A stretch of 64,000 nt of DNA from an uncultured Eubacteriales bacterium (lineage in GTDB: Bacteria; Bacillota; Clostridia; Christensenellales; Borkfalkiaceae), in NCBI GenBank assembly GCA_902465495.1, contig CABQND010000002.1, forward strand, positions 1 to 64,000, in the 5' to 3' direction. Positions 9,588-18,298 of this stretch are shown in pieces (within the stretch, counting starts at the first letter, position 1; each line of letters starts with the position of its first letter). Made by a program: the position numbers and the translations under genes. The notes beneath the pieces are model-generated. The model made no database searches, had not been told where the DNA came from, and saw only the letters and a list, made by a program, of their open reading frames with translations.

Positions 9588-12500
9588 ATGAAAAGATGGT
9601 TGAAGGTGCTTTTATTAAGTCTGGCGGTTATCATTATAATGGCATTTTGCGGGTGCGCAACTGAATCTGTCGAAAACGTACCGTCGCAGGAAACGCCCGG
9701 GCAGAATGAAGAGGAAACGCCGCAGGAAAACGTGTATACGGTGACGATCGACGGTAAAGTGCTGTACGTGGTTGAAGGAGAACTTGTACCGAAGCCGAGT
9801 GATCCGGACCGTGAAGGATATTATTTTGAAGGTTGGTATACGGGGGATGTGCTGTATGATTTTGAAACGCCGGTGACAGGTGACCTTACGATCATACCGC
9901 TTTATACGGAATTGGAGCGTGCCGTGACCGGATCGTTGACAACGATCGTAGATGAACTGCCGAAAGAGGCAAGTATTGTTCTTTCCGATGGCGAAGACAG
10001 TTACACGGGATCGGCAAATCAGGACGGAACATTCCGAGTAGAGGGAGTGCCTGCGGGGGATTATGAGCTGACCGTGACGGCGGAAGGATATGAGGTTTAC
10101 AAAACGGAGATTGCGGCGGAGCGATTTGATAAATACGAACTTTGTGAGGTCGGCGAGTTGCCGCTTGCCGTGGAGTATAAACGAATCGGCGAGATCGGAG
10201 ATGAATACGGGATGTATACTGTGTATGCATCGCGTGATGCGGAAGGGCTGCTGTTTAAGGCGGTCATAGACAAGACGGAGTTCAGTTATTCAGGAGAACG
10301 TTTTGAGCTTTGGCTTTCTGTCGGTGAGACGACATCGTCTGCGCGCAACGAAGACGTGTACATTTTCAGGGCATACAGCAACGGGACAATGAATGCCGCA
10401 AATTATCCGGGAAATGTGGAGCATTATTTGTTCCGTAACGTGACGGAGTCGGAATATATGATGACATCCTGGACGAAGGTGGGGAACGAAACAATTCTCG
10501 AAATGCGTATTTTGTATACTGTTTTTACGTCTGATGAGGAGAACGAGACGACGCCCGTCGAAGCGCATGATGTAGTGGGGGTCAGTATGACTTTGCTCAG
10601 TACGACGGGCACGCATATGTTTTATCGGGAAGATATGCCCGGGGCGTCCGGAACAGCAGAAGTCGTGCGGGGGAACCGATATGATTATCTGCGGTTGGAT
10701 TGTTACGGTAATGTGTTTGAATATGCAGACAATAAAGAAGTTTATACATTGCGAGGCACGGTGACGGAAGAAGGTGCTCCGATCGCGGGCGTGCTTGTGG
10801 AATATGCAGGCGAGCAGGTGCGGACGGATGAGGAAGGAGCTTTTCGTATACAAGTGGCGATCGAAGATGCAGAGGGTGAACTGACCTGTACGAAAATCGG
10901 GTATAATACAATAAAATCGCAGGTTGAAGTATCCCGATCTGTAAAAAATTATACTTTTTCCTATGAAATGCAGGAAATGGTCGGAGGTTTTACGGGAAAA
11001 TTGACCGATCGGGACGGGATGCCGCTTTCAGGAGTTACCGTGTTGGCGGGCGGAAATGAAGCCGTAACAGATAATAACGGCACGTTTACCTTTCGAGAGA
11101 TCGGATACGGCAGCGTTTTATCTTTGTATTTTGAATTAGACGGATATTTTTCGAGAACGGTGGAAGTGACTCCCGAAGAATTGATTGCGACGGGAAAAGA
11201 ATTTGTTTGGGAATTGGGAGAATACATTTATCGGGATATTCTTGTGAAACTGTCGGATATTACCGGGGATGCTGTTTCGGGTGCGGAAGTGGTACTCGGA
11301 GAACAAAAAGCAGAGGAGACGTCGGGGGGATACCTGCTCCGCGAGGTCTGCATCGGAGACTGGGAACTGGAGATTCGTGCGCCAGGATTTGAGGAAAAAA
11401 CATTAGAGATCGTTCAGTCTGATTTTGATTACGATTCGGAAAATGCGATTGAGCGGGAAGTGCAAATGGTGCGCAGTTTTGTTCAAGTCGGCACATTGAA
11501 AGACGTGGAAGGTGCGGAATGGGAACTTGAAGTCACGCGAGACGAAGAGGGGATCAGTTTCCGTATCCGTGCCGATGCGATGTATAATGACCTTACGCAT
11601 TCGGTATTTTTGTGGCTGTCCGTCGGGGAGACAAATACTGTTCGCGATTCCAATGTGTACTATTTGCGCATCTATTCAAACGGTAACGTTATTTTTTATC
11701 GAGATAAGATCGGGGTATTGTCGGATGAAGGATTGCTGATTCGCAATCATGAGAAAACAACGGCAATGAGGCAGAAAGATTCATTGAAAGAAGGGACATA
11801 TTTTGTGCCATATACTTTGTTGCAGGTGACAGAACTTTCCGATGCGCCGATCACGGCAAAAGATGTGTTTGGTATTTGTTTTGCAACAAATATTTCGCCC
11901 GACAATCAGGAGACATACCTTACATATGACGGGGTCACGGCAAACAAAAACAACAGTACGACGTATGTTCGCGTGGACGGCAAGAACAATGTATATGCAC
12001 ACAAGAAGAACGAAGAATATACAGAAATTTCGTTTACATTTGCCGAGGTCGGAACGTTGGCGGATGTAGAAGGGACGGATTGGACGCTTTCGGTCGCGCG
12101 CGATGAAGAAGGGATCGCTTTCCGAGTGGGCGCGAATGCCGCATACAATGATGCTACGCATACTGTATTTTTGTGGTTGTCTGTCGGACAGACAAATACC
12201 GTACGCGATTCCAACGTGTACTATTTGCGTATTTATTCGAACGGTAACGTTGTTTTCTATCGTCAAGGGCCGGGGCTGAATTCGGAGGCGGCTGCCTTGA
12301 TCGGCAGTCATGACAAGACGAAAGGAATGCTTCGGGATGAGTCATCCATAGAGGGGACATATTTTGTGCCGTATTCTTTGTTGCAGGTGACCGAGCTTTC
12401 CGATGCGCCGATCACGGCAGAAGATGTATTCGGAATTTGCTTTGCGACCAATATATCCAATCAGGAAACTTATTTCACATATGACGGGGTCACCGCAAAT

Positions 12501-12590
12501 AAAAATAACAGCACGACGTTCGTCCGCGTGGACGGGGAATGTAATATTTATGCAAAGGCAACAAATACGATGCGGGAGGAGAACCAATGA
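9588..12590 (+). CDS. Large repeat-containing lipoprotein
   Basis: 1000 residues. ATG 9588 follows AAGGAGG (9571-9577). The signal sequence ends with FCGC, a lipobox with Phe at -3, so the mature protein is probably lipid-anchored. Domains in order: an InlB/flg_new-like repeat (GYYFEGWYTGDVLYDF), a carboxypeptidase-regulatory-like (CarD/Cna-B type) beta sandwich, a sugar-binding-like module (nt about 10170-10740), three more Cna-B-like sandwiches (10745-11460), then two further copies of the binding module (about 11485-11995 and 12045-12560). The last two copies are near identical in long stretches (FLWLSVG, VTELSDAPIT, YDGVTANKNNSTT). No catalytic residues are recognised; a surface glycan-binding scaffold is the best guess. 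It overlaps the next gene by 4 bp. Confidence 0.7.
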   Translation: MKRWLKVLLLSLAVIIIMAFCGCATESVENVPSQETPGQNEEETPQENVYTVTIDGKVLYVVEGELVPKPSDPDREGYYFEGWYTGDVLYDFETPVTGDLTIIPLYTELERAVTGSLTTIVDELPKEASIVLSDGEDSYTGSANQDGTFRVEGVPAGDYELTVTAEGYEVYKTEIAAERFDKYELCEVGELPLAVEYKRIGEIGDEYGMYTVYASRDAEGLLFKAVIDKTEFSYSGERFELWLSVGETTSSARNEDVYIFRAYSNGTMNAANYPGNVEHYLFRNVTESEYMMTSWTKVGNETILEMRILYTVFTSDEENETTPVEAHDVVGVSMTLLSTTGTHMFYREDMPGASGTAEVVRGNRYDYLRLDCYGNVFEYADNKEVYTLRGTVTEEGAPIAGVLVEYAGEQVRTDEEGAFRIQVAIEDAEGELTCTKIGYNTIKSQVEVSRSVKNYTFSYEMQEMVGGFTGKLTDRDGMPLSGVTVLAGGNEAVTDNNGTFTFREIGYGSVLSLYFELDGYFSRTVEVTPEELIATGKEFVWELGEYIYRDILVKLSDITGDAVSGAEVVLGEQKAEETSGGYLLREVCIGDWELEIRAPGFEEKTLEIVQSDFDYDSENAIEREVQMVRSFVQVGTLKDVEGAEWELEVTRDEEGISFRIRADAMYNDLTHSVFLWLSVGETNTVRDSNVYYLRIYSNGNVIFYRDKIGVLSDEGLLIRNHEKTTAMRQKDSLKEGTYFVPYTLLQVTELSDAPITAKDVFGICFATNISPDNQETYLTYDGVTANKNNSTTYVRVDGKNNVYAHKKNEEYTEISFTFAEVGTLADVEGTDWTLSVARDEEGIAFRVGANAAYNDATHTVFLWLSVGQTNTVRDSNVYYLRIYSNGNVVFYRQGPGLNSEAAALIGSHDKTKGMLRDESSIEGTYFVPYSLLQVTELSDAPITAEDVFGICFATNISNQETYFTYDGVTANKNNSTTFVRVDGECNIYAKATNTMREENQ

Positions 12591-15262
12591 AGAAGGCGGT
12601 GCTGGTTGTATTGAGTATGCTTATTTTGGTGTGCGGGGCTTTGTTTTTTACAGCCTGTCAATCGACTGAAACCGAAGGCGGGACAGATTGGACGGATCCG
12701 ACCGATGAAGGCGAAGACGACGTAAAATTTTCGATCGTGGAAGTGATATTTCAAAACGGAGAGGAAAGTTTTTCGGTAAAAGTGGTCAAGGGACAGCAAT
12801 GTGCGGAACCAAAACGGCCGCAGGATACGGAAGATGCTGTTTTTCTGGGTTGGTATCAGGGCGAAGAATTGTATGATTTTTCGTTGCCGGTGGAGGAAAC
12901 GTTCACGTTGACGGCAAGGTTTGCGGGGCGGCCGGAAGGCACGCTGACGGGAACAGTAGTGGATACGGACGGAAAGGCGTTGGCGGGAGCTACCGTGACG
13001 GCGGGCAATAAAAAGACAGAGACCGATGTATACGGGCGATACGGATTGAATGTAGCGCCCTCGGAAGCGTGCCGCATACAGATTTCCGCGCAGGGCTATG
13101 ACCGGACAATTGCATGGCTTGCTCCCGATTCGCAGGCGCGGGAATACAACGCTGTGCTTCGTCCGTGCGGCAGTGCCGTTAGGGAGCCTTCGGAAAAAGC
13201 GGATTTACAGATTGATCTGAATTCCTACATAACAGTAAAATTGAACCGCGGAGAGACGGCGTTGCAGGTAAAGTTTGAGGTGCTTGATTCCGATATTACG
13301 ACATACGCGTACTCAGACAACAACGATTATGTCACAAAGGGAGACCGCGTAGAGTTTTATATTGATACGCTCGGGGACGGCGGTACCTTTCCGCAGCCGG
13401 ACGACTGGCAGATCAATATTGATGCAGAAGGATATTATCGGTTTGTGCGAGGCAGCGGAAGCGTGTGGCTGTATATGAATAATTTTATCGAATATAAAGT
13501 TACGCGTTGTGAAGACAAAAACGGAAATTCGATCGGATATGTGACGGAAATGAGCTTACCGTATGATTCATTCGGTATCACGGCGAAGTCAGATATTCAT
13601 TTTACGCTGGGGCAGAGCGGGTTTGGGACGGAAAAATCTGCATCGCACTGGGTTGGTTGGACGTATGACGGGCAGTTTTCCGATCCGCAGATCCCGGCAA
13701 AATATCGCGTTTGGCAGGAGGACGGAACGATTTTGGTAACGCAGTCTCGGCCGCTCGAAATTGACGGCAAATATTTTGAAGACCTTGCGTCGATCGATGC
13801 GGAAAAGAAATCTTTGACAACGCGCGGGGAAATGATGTTTACCGACGATGTGAAAAACATGCTCGGTGAAAATCTTCCGGAAGAGTTTATCGGTAAAACA
13901 AGTTTTGTCTTGTCGCAGTCATCGGGAGCGTCGTGGAGCGTTTCAAAGGCAGGATATGTCATCTTGTTTGCTCCTGCGGTGGGGTATCGCACGCTGAACG
14001 AAACTCTTGCCGAAGACGGCTGGCAGCTGCTCTGTGAAAACGGGGTCTCCATCGGAAGAGATACATGCTATTTTATCGATTTTGCATTGAATAATGTGTA
14101 TGTGCGGTATTGCGAGGCTGGTGAAAAATTTACTTACGGGACGTGGACGCTTGCGTTCGGTGCGGCGGATCCTGACGAAGAATATTATGTATTTTCGTAT
14201 GACAAACCGGAGAGTATGCGCATTGTCCGGTCCGAAGCGGAAGATGAAACGGTTCTGTACAACGGAGTTGCTTCCAGTGTTGCAGTCAATCGTGATGTAT
14301 TCGTGGTTATTCACGGTACCGGAGGCAGATGGGAGCCCGATACGGGAAATTATCTTCGCGTGCGTGTAAGTTATGATCGCGGGCAGAGTTTTGTAATGGC
14401 ATTCAGTATCCGCAGTGACGATCCGACGATCCGTTATACCGATCCGTTCATGTATGTAAACAGTGACGGGGTTTTGATAATTGCCTTTAATCAGACCAAC
14501 GTGTATTTTTCGGGGCATTGCAAGCGTTTTCAGATCTGTGTCACCAATCCGACCGATCCTGTTGCGGACTGGGAGATCGGGGAACCGTATATTTCAATGG
14601 AAGGGATCAGCATGAACAAACCATTGGAAATGCCGGACGGATCGCTTCTTCTTTCGGTGGAACAGCTCAACGATATCAATTATTCTTATATTTACCGTTC
14701 GACCGATAAAGGGCTGACATGGCAGCTGTACTCAAAAGCGTATCTCGGCTATCGTACGGCAACGTTTGCTCATGAAGGGAATTTGGTGCGGCTGCCCAAC
14801 GGCAAATTATGGTTGCTGGTCCGCGCAACTTCAGCGGCATATTATGAATGCTATTCGTCGGACGGCGGCTTGACTTGGACGACGGGGCAAGCTTCGACGC
14901 TGGTTGGGGCAAAATCTCGTGCCGGTTTGCAGAATATTCCGGGCTCGGACAAACTTCTTTTCATTTCCAATGCGGAGTCGATGATACGCGGCAATCTTAC
15001 GGCATATATTTTAACAAATAACGGAACGGGTCCTGAAATTGAAGGAAGTTTATTGCTGGATGCACGGGGTGGCGCCGGAGCGGCAGGGGTTGCGTATCCC
15101 GACGCGACGATATTTTCGGGCGGAGATATTTTTATCACTTGGGACTATGATCGTATCGGTGAAGGCAGCATTTTGGGGTGCTATATAAATGTTTCAGACA
15201 TTATGGCAGGCGGTACGCTTTCAGAAGATCGTATATTTAGGATAACATGCAACACACAGTAA
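12587..15262 (+). CDS. Lipoprotein with CBM9-like and sialidase-like domains
   Basis: 891 residues, starting in an ATGA overlap with the gene before. The lipobox is FTAC. An InlB-type repeat (FLGWYQGEELYDF), a carboxypeptidase-regulatory domain (GTVVDTDGKALAGATV) and a CBM9-like/DOMON module (about residues 200-390, with VEFYIDT and VTEMSLPYDSFG) are followed by a C-terminal half resembling six-bladed sialidase propellers. Two Asp boxes are visible, STDKGLTW (about residue 704) and SSDGGLTW (about 758). A catalytic Arg triad was not assigned, so the substrate could be sialic acid or another sugar. The protein probably works at the cell surface together with the preceding lipoprotein; both depend on one promoter and end at the terminator at 15291. 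Confidence 0.7.
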   Translation: MKKAVLVVLSMLILVCGALFFTACQSTETEGGTDWTDPTDEGEDDVKFSIVEVIFQNGEESFSVKVVKGQQCAEPKRPQDTEDAVFLGWYQGEELYDFSLPVEETFTLTARFAGRPEGTLTGTVVDTDGKALAGATVTAGNKKTETDVYGRYGLNVAPSEACRIQISAQGYDRTIAWLAPDSQAREYNAVLRPCGSAVREPSEKADLQIDLNSYITVKLNRGETALQVKFEVLDSDITTYAYSDNNDYVTKGDRVEFYIDTLGDGGTFPQPDDWQINIDAEGYYRFVRGSGSVWLYMNNFIEYKVTRCEDKNGNSIGYVTEMSLPYDSFGITAKSDIHFTLGQSGFGTEKSASHWVGWTYDGQFSDPQIPAKYRVWQEDGTILVTQSRPLEIDGKYFEDLASIDAEKKSLTTRGEMMFTDDVKNMLGENLPEEFIGKTSFVLSQSSGASWSVSKAGYVILFAPAVGYRTLNETLAEDGWQLLCENGVSIGRDTCYFIDFALNNVYVRYCEAGEKFTYGTWTLAFGAADPDEEYYVFSYDKPESMRIVRSEAEDETVLYNGVASSVAVNRDVFVVIHGTGGRWEPDTGNYLRVRVSYDRGQSFVMAFSIRSDDPTIRYTDPFMYVNSDGVLIIAFNQTNVYFSGHCKRFQICVTNPTDPVADWEIGEPYISMEGISMNKPLEMPDGSLLLSVEQLNDINYSYIYRSTDKGLTWQLYSKAYLGYRTATFAHEGNLVRLPNGKLWLLVRATSAAYYECYSSDGGLTWTTGQASTLVGAKSRAGLQNIPGSDKLLFISNAESMIRGNLTAYILTNNGTGPEIEGSLLLDARGGAGAAGVAYPDATIFSGGDIFITWDYDRIGEGSILGCYINVSDIMAGGTLSEDRIFRITCNTQ

Positions 15263-15290
15263 AAAGATTTTATAAACTATTTCGGAACAA

Positions 15291-15341
15291 ACCAAACATA
15301 AAGGCGCCCGCGGATTTTCCGCGGGCGCCTTTATGTTTGGT
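15291..15341. terminator. 51-bp palindromic terminator
   Basis: Perfect 24-base arms around TTT. The inner 43 bp match the terminator at 8440-8488, while the outer arms differ between the copies yet stay self-complementary in each. Confidence 0.9.
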
Positions 15342-15523
15342 CATATCGGAGCGTTAAACGTAGAAGACTGATCGGTATTCCGTGATTGCCGAACGGCCCT
15401 GTGTCTTTGTGAGTTCGCCGAAGAAGGCGTATGAGAGGAAAACGCTTTGCAAAAAGGGAAGTGAAAAAGCAACGTTTGTGTTTAGTTTTTGTGCAAACGG
15501 TGACGGGAAAATAAAAATGAGTC
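15342..15523. other. Intergenic stretch with no recognised feature
   Basis: About 180 bases between the terminator and the promoter of the sensor kinase. No credible ORF, RNA or repeat was seen here. Confidence 0.5.
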
Positions 15524-15552
15524 TTGCGTTTTTCGGGGCTTTGTGATATACT
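15524..15552 (+). promoter_or_regulatory. Promoter of the two-component system
   Basis: TTGCGT (15524-15529), 17-base spacer, TATACT (15547-15552). The leader to the ATG at 15696 is about 140 bases. Confidence 0.6.
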
Positions 15553-15695
15553 GGTAGAAGATAATTGCGCAGAGAGGACGCGGCCGGGGGGATGTTTTTT
15601 ATGTGCACGTTTGCCGATACAAGCGGCATTGCGGCGGAAGCAGCTCCGAGAGAACGGTTGGCTTTTTGGAAAATTGATATAAAAGAGAGGGATAT

Positions 15696-17342
15696 ATGAA
15701 GCGTTCCATATCCGCAAGGATGATCGCGATCTTTGTTGCGATCGCGGTTGTTTTTCTGATTTGTTTTTGGGTCGTAATTCTATATATGAACGGGCTGTTG
15801 AACGAGGAATATACCAACAATGTTTCTGAGGACACAAACTCCATCATAAAATCGATGGAGCAAAGTGTAAACAACATTTTGTATTCTGAAATGGCACTGG
15901 CGAACGACGAGGACGTGATCTATCTGGCGAATACGGACTATGACACGATCTCTGCAATCGAACTGAGCAGTCTTGTGAAGCGCCTGAAAGAAAAAATGCG
16001 GCTGGTGACGCCGATGTATTTGGTGATCCAGGATATTCAGATTCATTTCAAGCAATCCGGGAAGACATTGAGCCGTATGGAATTCGGGGACACAAGTGAA
16101 AATATTTCCGATCTTTTGGAAAATACGCGGGAACTGTTCAACGATTATGAGGGGCATTTGTATGGAAGGACGCTGGAATTTAACAATTTCAGCATAACGT
16201 GCGAGTTGGACAAATCCAGTTTGTCCAATCTGCTCACCAACGAAACAGGAAGTGACTATTGTTTTCTCAGCATCGGAGAGATCGGGCTCGGCAGGCTGCC
16301 GAGCGATTATTCCGGATTATCGGACGGCGTACATACGATCCGCTACGGCGGGGAACGGTATTATCTTTCCGTAGATGAATGGGGGAATACGCGCATTTAT
16401 AATGCCGTGGAGGCGAGCCGCATTGCGGGTGTATTCAATGCGGGGATCGTCTTTTCGGCGATTGCGATCGCCTTGATATTGGCGGCGACGGCATTGTATA
16501 TTTTCTTTGTTCGGCGCGCTTTGAAAGTGCCGCTTGCGGATTTGTGTGCTTTTGTCGGCCGTCTGAGCAGCGGCGAGTACGGTAAGGTGCTCGAAGGGCA
16601 TTATCCGAGCGAATTCGGCGAGCTTGCACTGGGTATGAATTCGCTGTCAGCGCGACTTGCATACCTGATCGACGTCAAGGTCAAAAATGACATTACCATA
16701 CGGGATATGCGTTTAAAGCAATTGCAATCGCAGATGAACCCGCATTTTCTGTTCAACTGTTTTTTGCTGTTCCGCAATCTTCTCAACGAAAAGAGATATT
16801 CGCTTGCGCTGGAGCTTTCGTCCGATTTGAGTTTATATTTTAAATCTACAATGAGTCCGGGGGAAACAGTTTCCCTGATTGATGAGATCATGACGGCAAA
16901 GATCTATGCGGATATTCAGAATAAGCGGGAGGACGGCAGGATTCAGGTCGTCTGTGAGGAACCTCCTTTCGGATTCTGGCAATATACCGTTCCGAAATTT
17001 ATATTGCAGCCGATTGTCGAAAATGCCTTTGAATATTCTTTTAAAGACAAAAATCAAGGGAACGTATTGCGTATTTCGTGCCGTGACGACGAAACATATT
17101 TGATTATCGATGTGTACAATGACGGAGCGATGAGCGAAGAGGAGTTTTGCAAAATACAAAAAATATTAGAGAACGGATTTGCGGACGAGGGTATGTCTGC
17201 GTTGGACAACATAAACCGCAGGCTGCGCATTTATAATCGATCGGGGCGCGGTGTAGAAGCGAAACGGACGGAAAGCGGATTCTGCGTGTCGCTGTATGTA
17301 CGCAAGAGAAAAACGGAAGAGGAAGGGGGAGAGGAAGAATGA
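15696..17342 (+). CDS. Sensor histidine kinase, YesM/LytS type
   Basis: 548 residues. There is an N-terminal TM helix (about 10-32), an extracellular sensor region of about 210 residues, a second TM helix (about 245-270) and a HAMP-like linker. The cytoplasmic part has the His_kinase (PF06580-type) phosphoacceptor MNPHFLFNCF and the N-box segment ILQPIVENAFEYSF; the G-box is degenerate, as is usual for the family. These kinases sense extracellular sugars or the substrate-loaded binding protein and phosphorylate a YesN-like regulator, which is the next gene (ATGA overlap at 17339). It sits directly before an LplAB-type sugar importer, so that operon is the likely target. Confidence 0.92.
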   Translation: MKRSISARMIAIFVAIAVVFLICFWVVILYMNGLLNEEYTNNVSEDTNSIIKSMEQSVNNILYSEMALANDEDVIYLANTDYDTISAIELSSLVKRLKEKMRLVTPMYLVIQDIQIHFKQSGKTLSRMEFGDTSENISDLLENTRELFNDYEGHLYGRTLEFNNFSITCELDKSSLSNLLTNETGSDYCFLSIGEIGLGRLPSDYSGLSDGVHTIRYGGERYYLSVDEWGNTRIYNAVEASRIAGVFNAGIVFSAIAIALILAATALYIFFVRRALKVPLADLCAFVGRLSSGEYGKVLEGHYPSEFGELALGMNSLSARLAYLIDVKVKNDITIRDMRLKQLQSQMNPHFLFNCFLLFRNLLNEKRYSLALELSSDLSLYFKSTMSPGETVSLIDEIMTAKIYADIQNKREDGRIQVVCEEPPFGFWQYTVPKFILQPIVENAFEYSFKDKNQGNVLRISCRDDETYLIIDVYNDGAMSEEEFCKIQKILENGFADEGMSALDNINRRLRIYNRSGRGVEAKRTESGFCVSLYVRKRKTEEEGGEEE

Positions 17343-18082
17343 GTGAAAAGATCCGCATGGCGATCATCGACGACGAGCGGCACATCACCGATCATGTACG
17401 CAGGATCATAGAGGAGCGGTTTGTCGGGCTGTTCGAGATCATGGTTTCTTCCGATGCCGAAACGGTGGTGGAGGCACTCAAACGATACGAGATCCCGATC
17501 ATTATTTCGGATATCCGCATGCCGAAAATGAACGGCATCGATTTTATGAAATATGTACACGAAAACTATCCGTCCACGAAATTTCTGCTTCTTTCGGCGT
17601 ATCCGAATTTCGAGTATGTTTACGAGGCGAATCGATACGGGGTAAAATATCTTTTGAAGGTGGAGGATGATTCGGTCATTTTGCAGACGATTGCGGATAT
17701 GCTCTCGACAAACCGACGGGCGGAAGACGCGGAGGAAACGGGGGCGAACGATCGTTTGATGCAGTTTCTGACCGAATATATCGATAAACATTACAATACA
17801 GATCTTTCTTTGGAAACGCTTGCGCAGATCGTACATTTCAACCCGAGTTACTTGTCGCGGATCTTTAAGCAATTTGCGGGCGAGAATATATTCGAATATG
17901 TGAACCGTGTCCGCATGCGCGAGAGCAAGACGCTTTTGGAGGAGACCGATTTTAAGGTTGCGGAAATATCTGAAATGGTCGGATATAAATCAGCGAATTA
18001 TTTCTGTTACGTATTCAAAACATCCTGCGGTTGCAGTCCGCAGGCATACAGGCGTTCCAGCGTGCTGAACAGGAAAAAATGA
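17339..18082 (+). CDS. Response regulator with AraC-type DNA-binding domain, YesN type
   Basis: 247 residues. The receiver domain (1-120) has the acidic pair IIDDE, the phosphoacceptor Asp in IISDIRMPKMNG and Lys in KYLLK. The C-terminal 100 residues carry two HTH units ending with ISEMVGYKSANYFCYVFKT, the AraC signature. The linker between the domains is short (the protein is about half the length of Bacillus YesN proteins with a long middle domain). It is coupled to the kinase by a 4-bp overlap and probably activates the importer operon from 18299. Confidence 0.92.
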   Translation: MSEKIRMAIIDDERHITDHVRRIIEERFVGLFEIMVSSDAETVVEALKRYEIPIIISDIRMPKMNGIDFMKYVHENYPSTKFLLLSAYPNFEYVYEANRYGVKYLLKVEDDSVILQTIADMLSTNRRAEDAEETGANDRLMQFLTEYIDKHYNTDLSLETLAQIVHFNPSYLSRIFKQFAGENIFEYVNRVRMRESKTLLEETDFKVAEISEMVGYKSANYFCYVFKTSCGCSPQAYRRSSVLNRKK

Positions 18083-18131
18083 CAAAATGCTTTGAAAGCG
18101 GCAGATCGCCGCAGTGTTTACGGATAGGTTT

Positions 18132-18160
18132 GCCGCCGCGCAGATTTTCTGCGCGGCGGC
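18132..18160. terminator. Hairpin terminator after the two-component pair
   Basis: Perfect 13-base GC-rich arms around TTT, followed by GTCTGTTTTATTT. Confidence 0.8.
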
Positions 18161-18226
18161 GTCTGTTTTATTTGGCATAAAACGGAAAGAAGTAAAAATT
18201 TTTGTAGGAATGTAAAAATTTTGATA

Positions 18227-18255
18227 TTGAATTTTTGACTGCTGTTTGCTATTAT
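18227..18255 (+). promoter_or_regulatory. Promoter of the sugar-import operon
   Basis: TTGAAT (18227-18232), 17-base spacer, TATTAT (18250-18255), 44 bases before the ATG at 18299. Three nearby AAAATTTT-type AT tracts upstream could hold activator sites for the AraC-type regulator. Confidence 0.45.
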
Positions 18256-18298
18256 TTTTTTGGAAAATGCAGAAAATTGTTGATTTTGGAGGAAAGAC

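Noticed and set aside
8440..15341. Repeated GC-rich palindromes as a CRISPR-like array
   Set aside because: They are isolated hairpins after genes, thousands of bases apart, without regular spacers.
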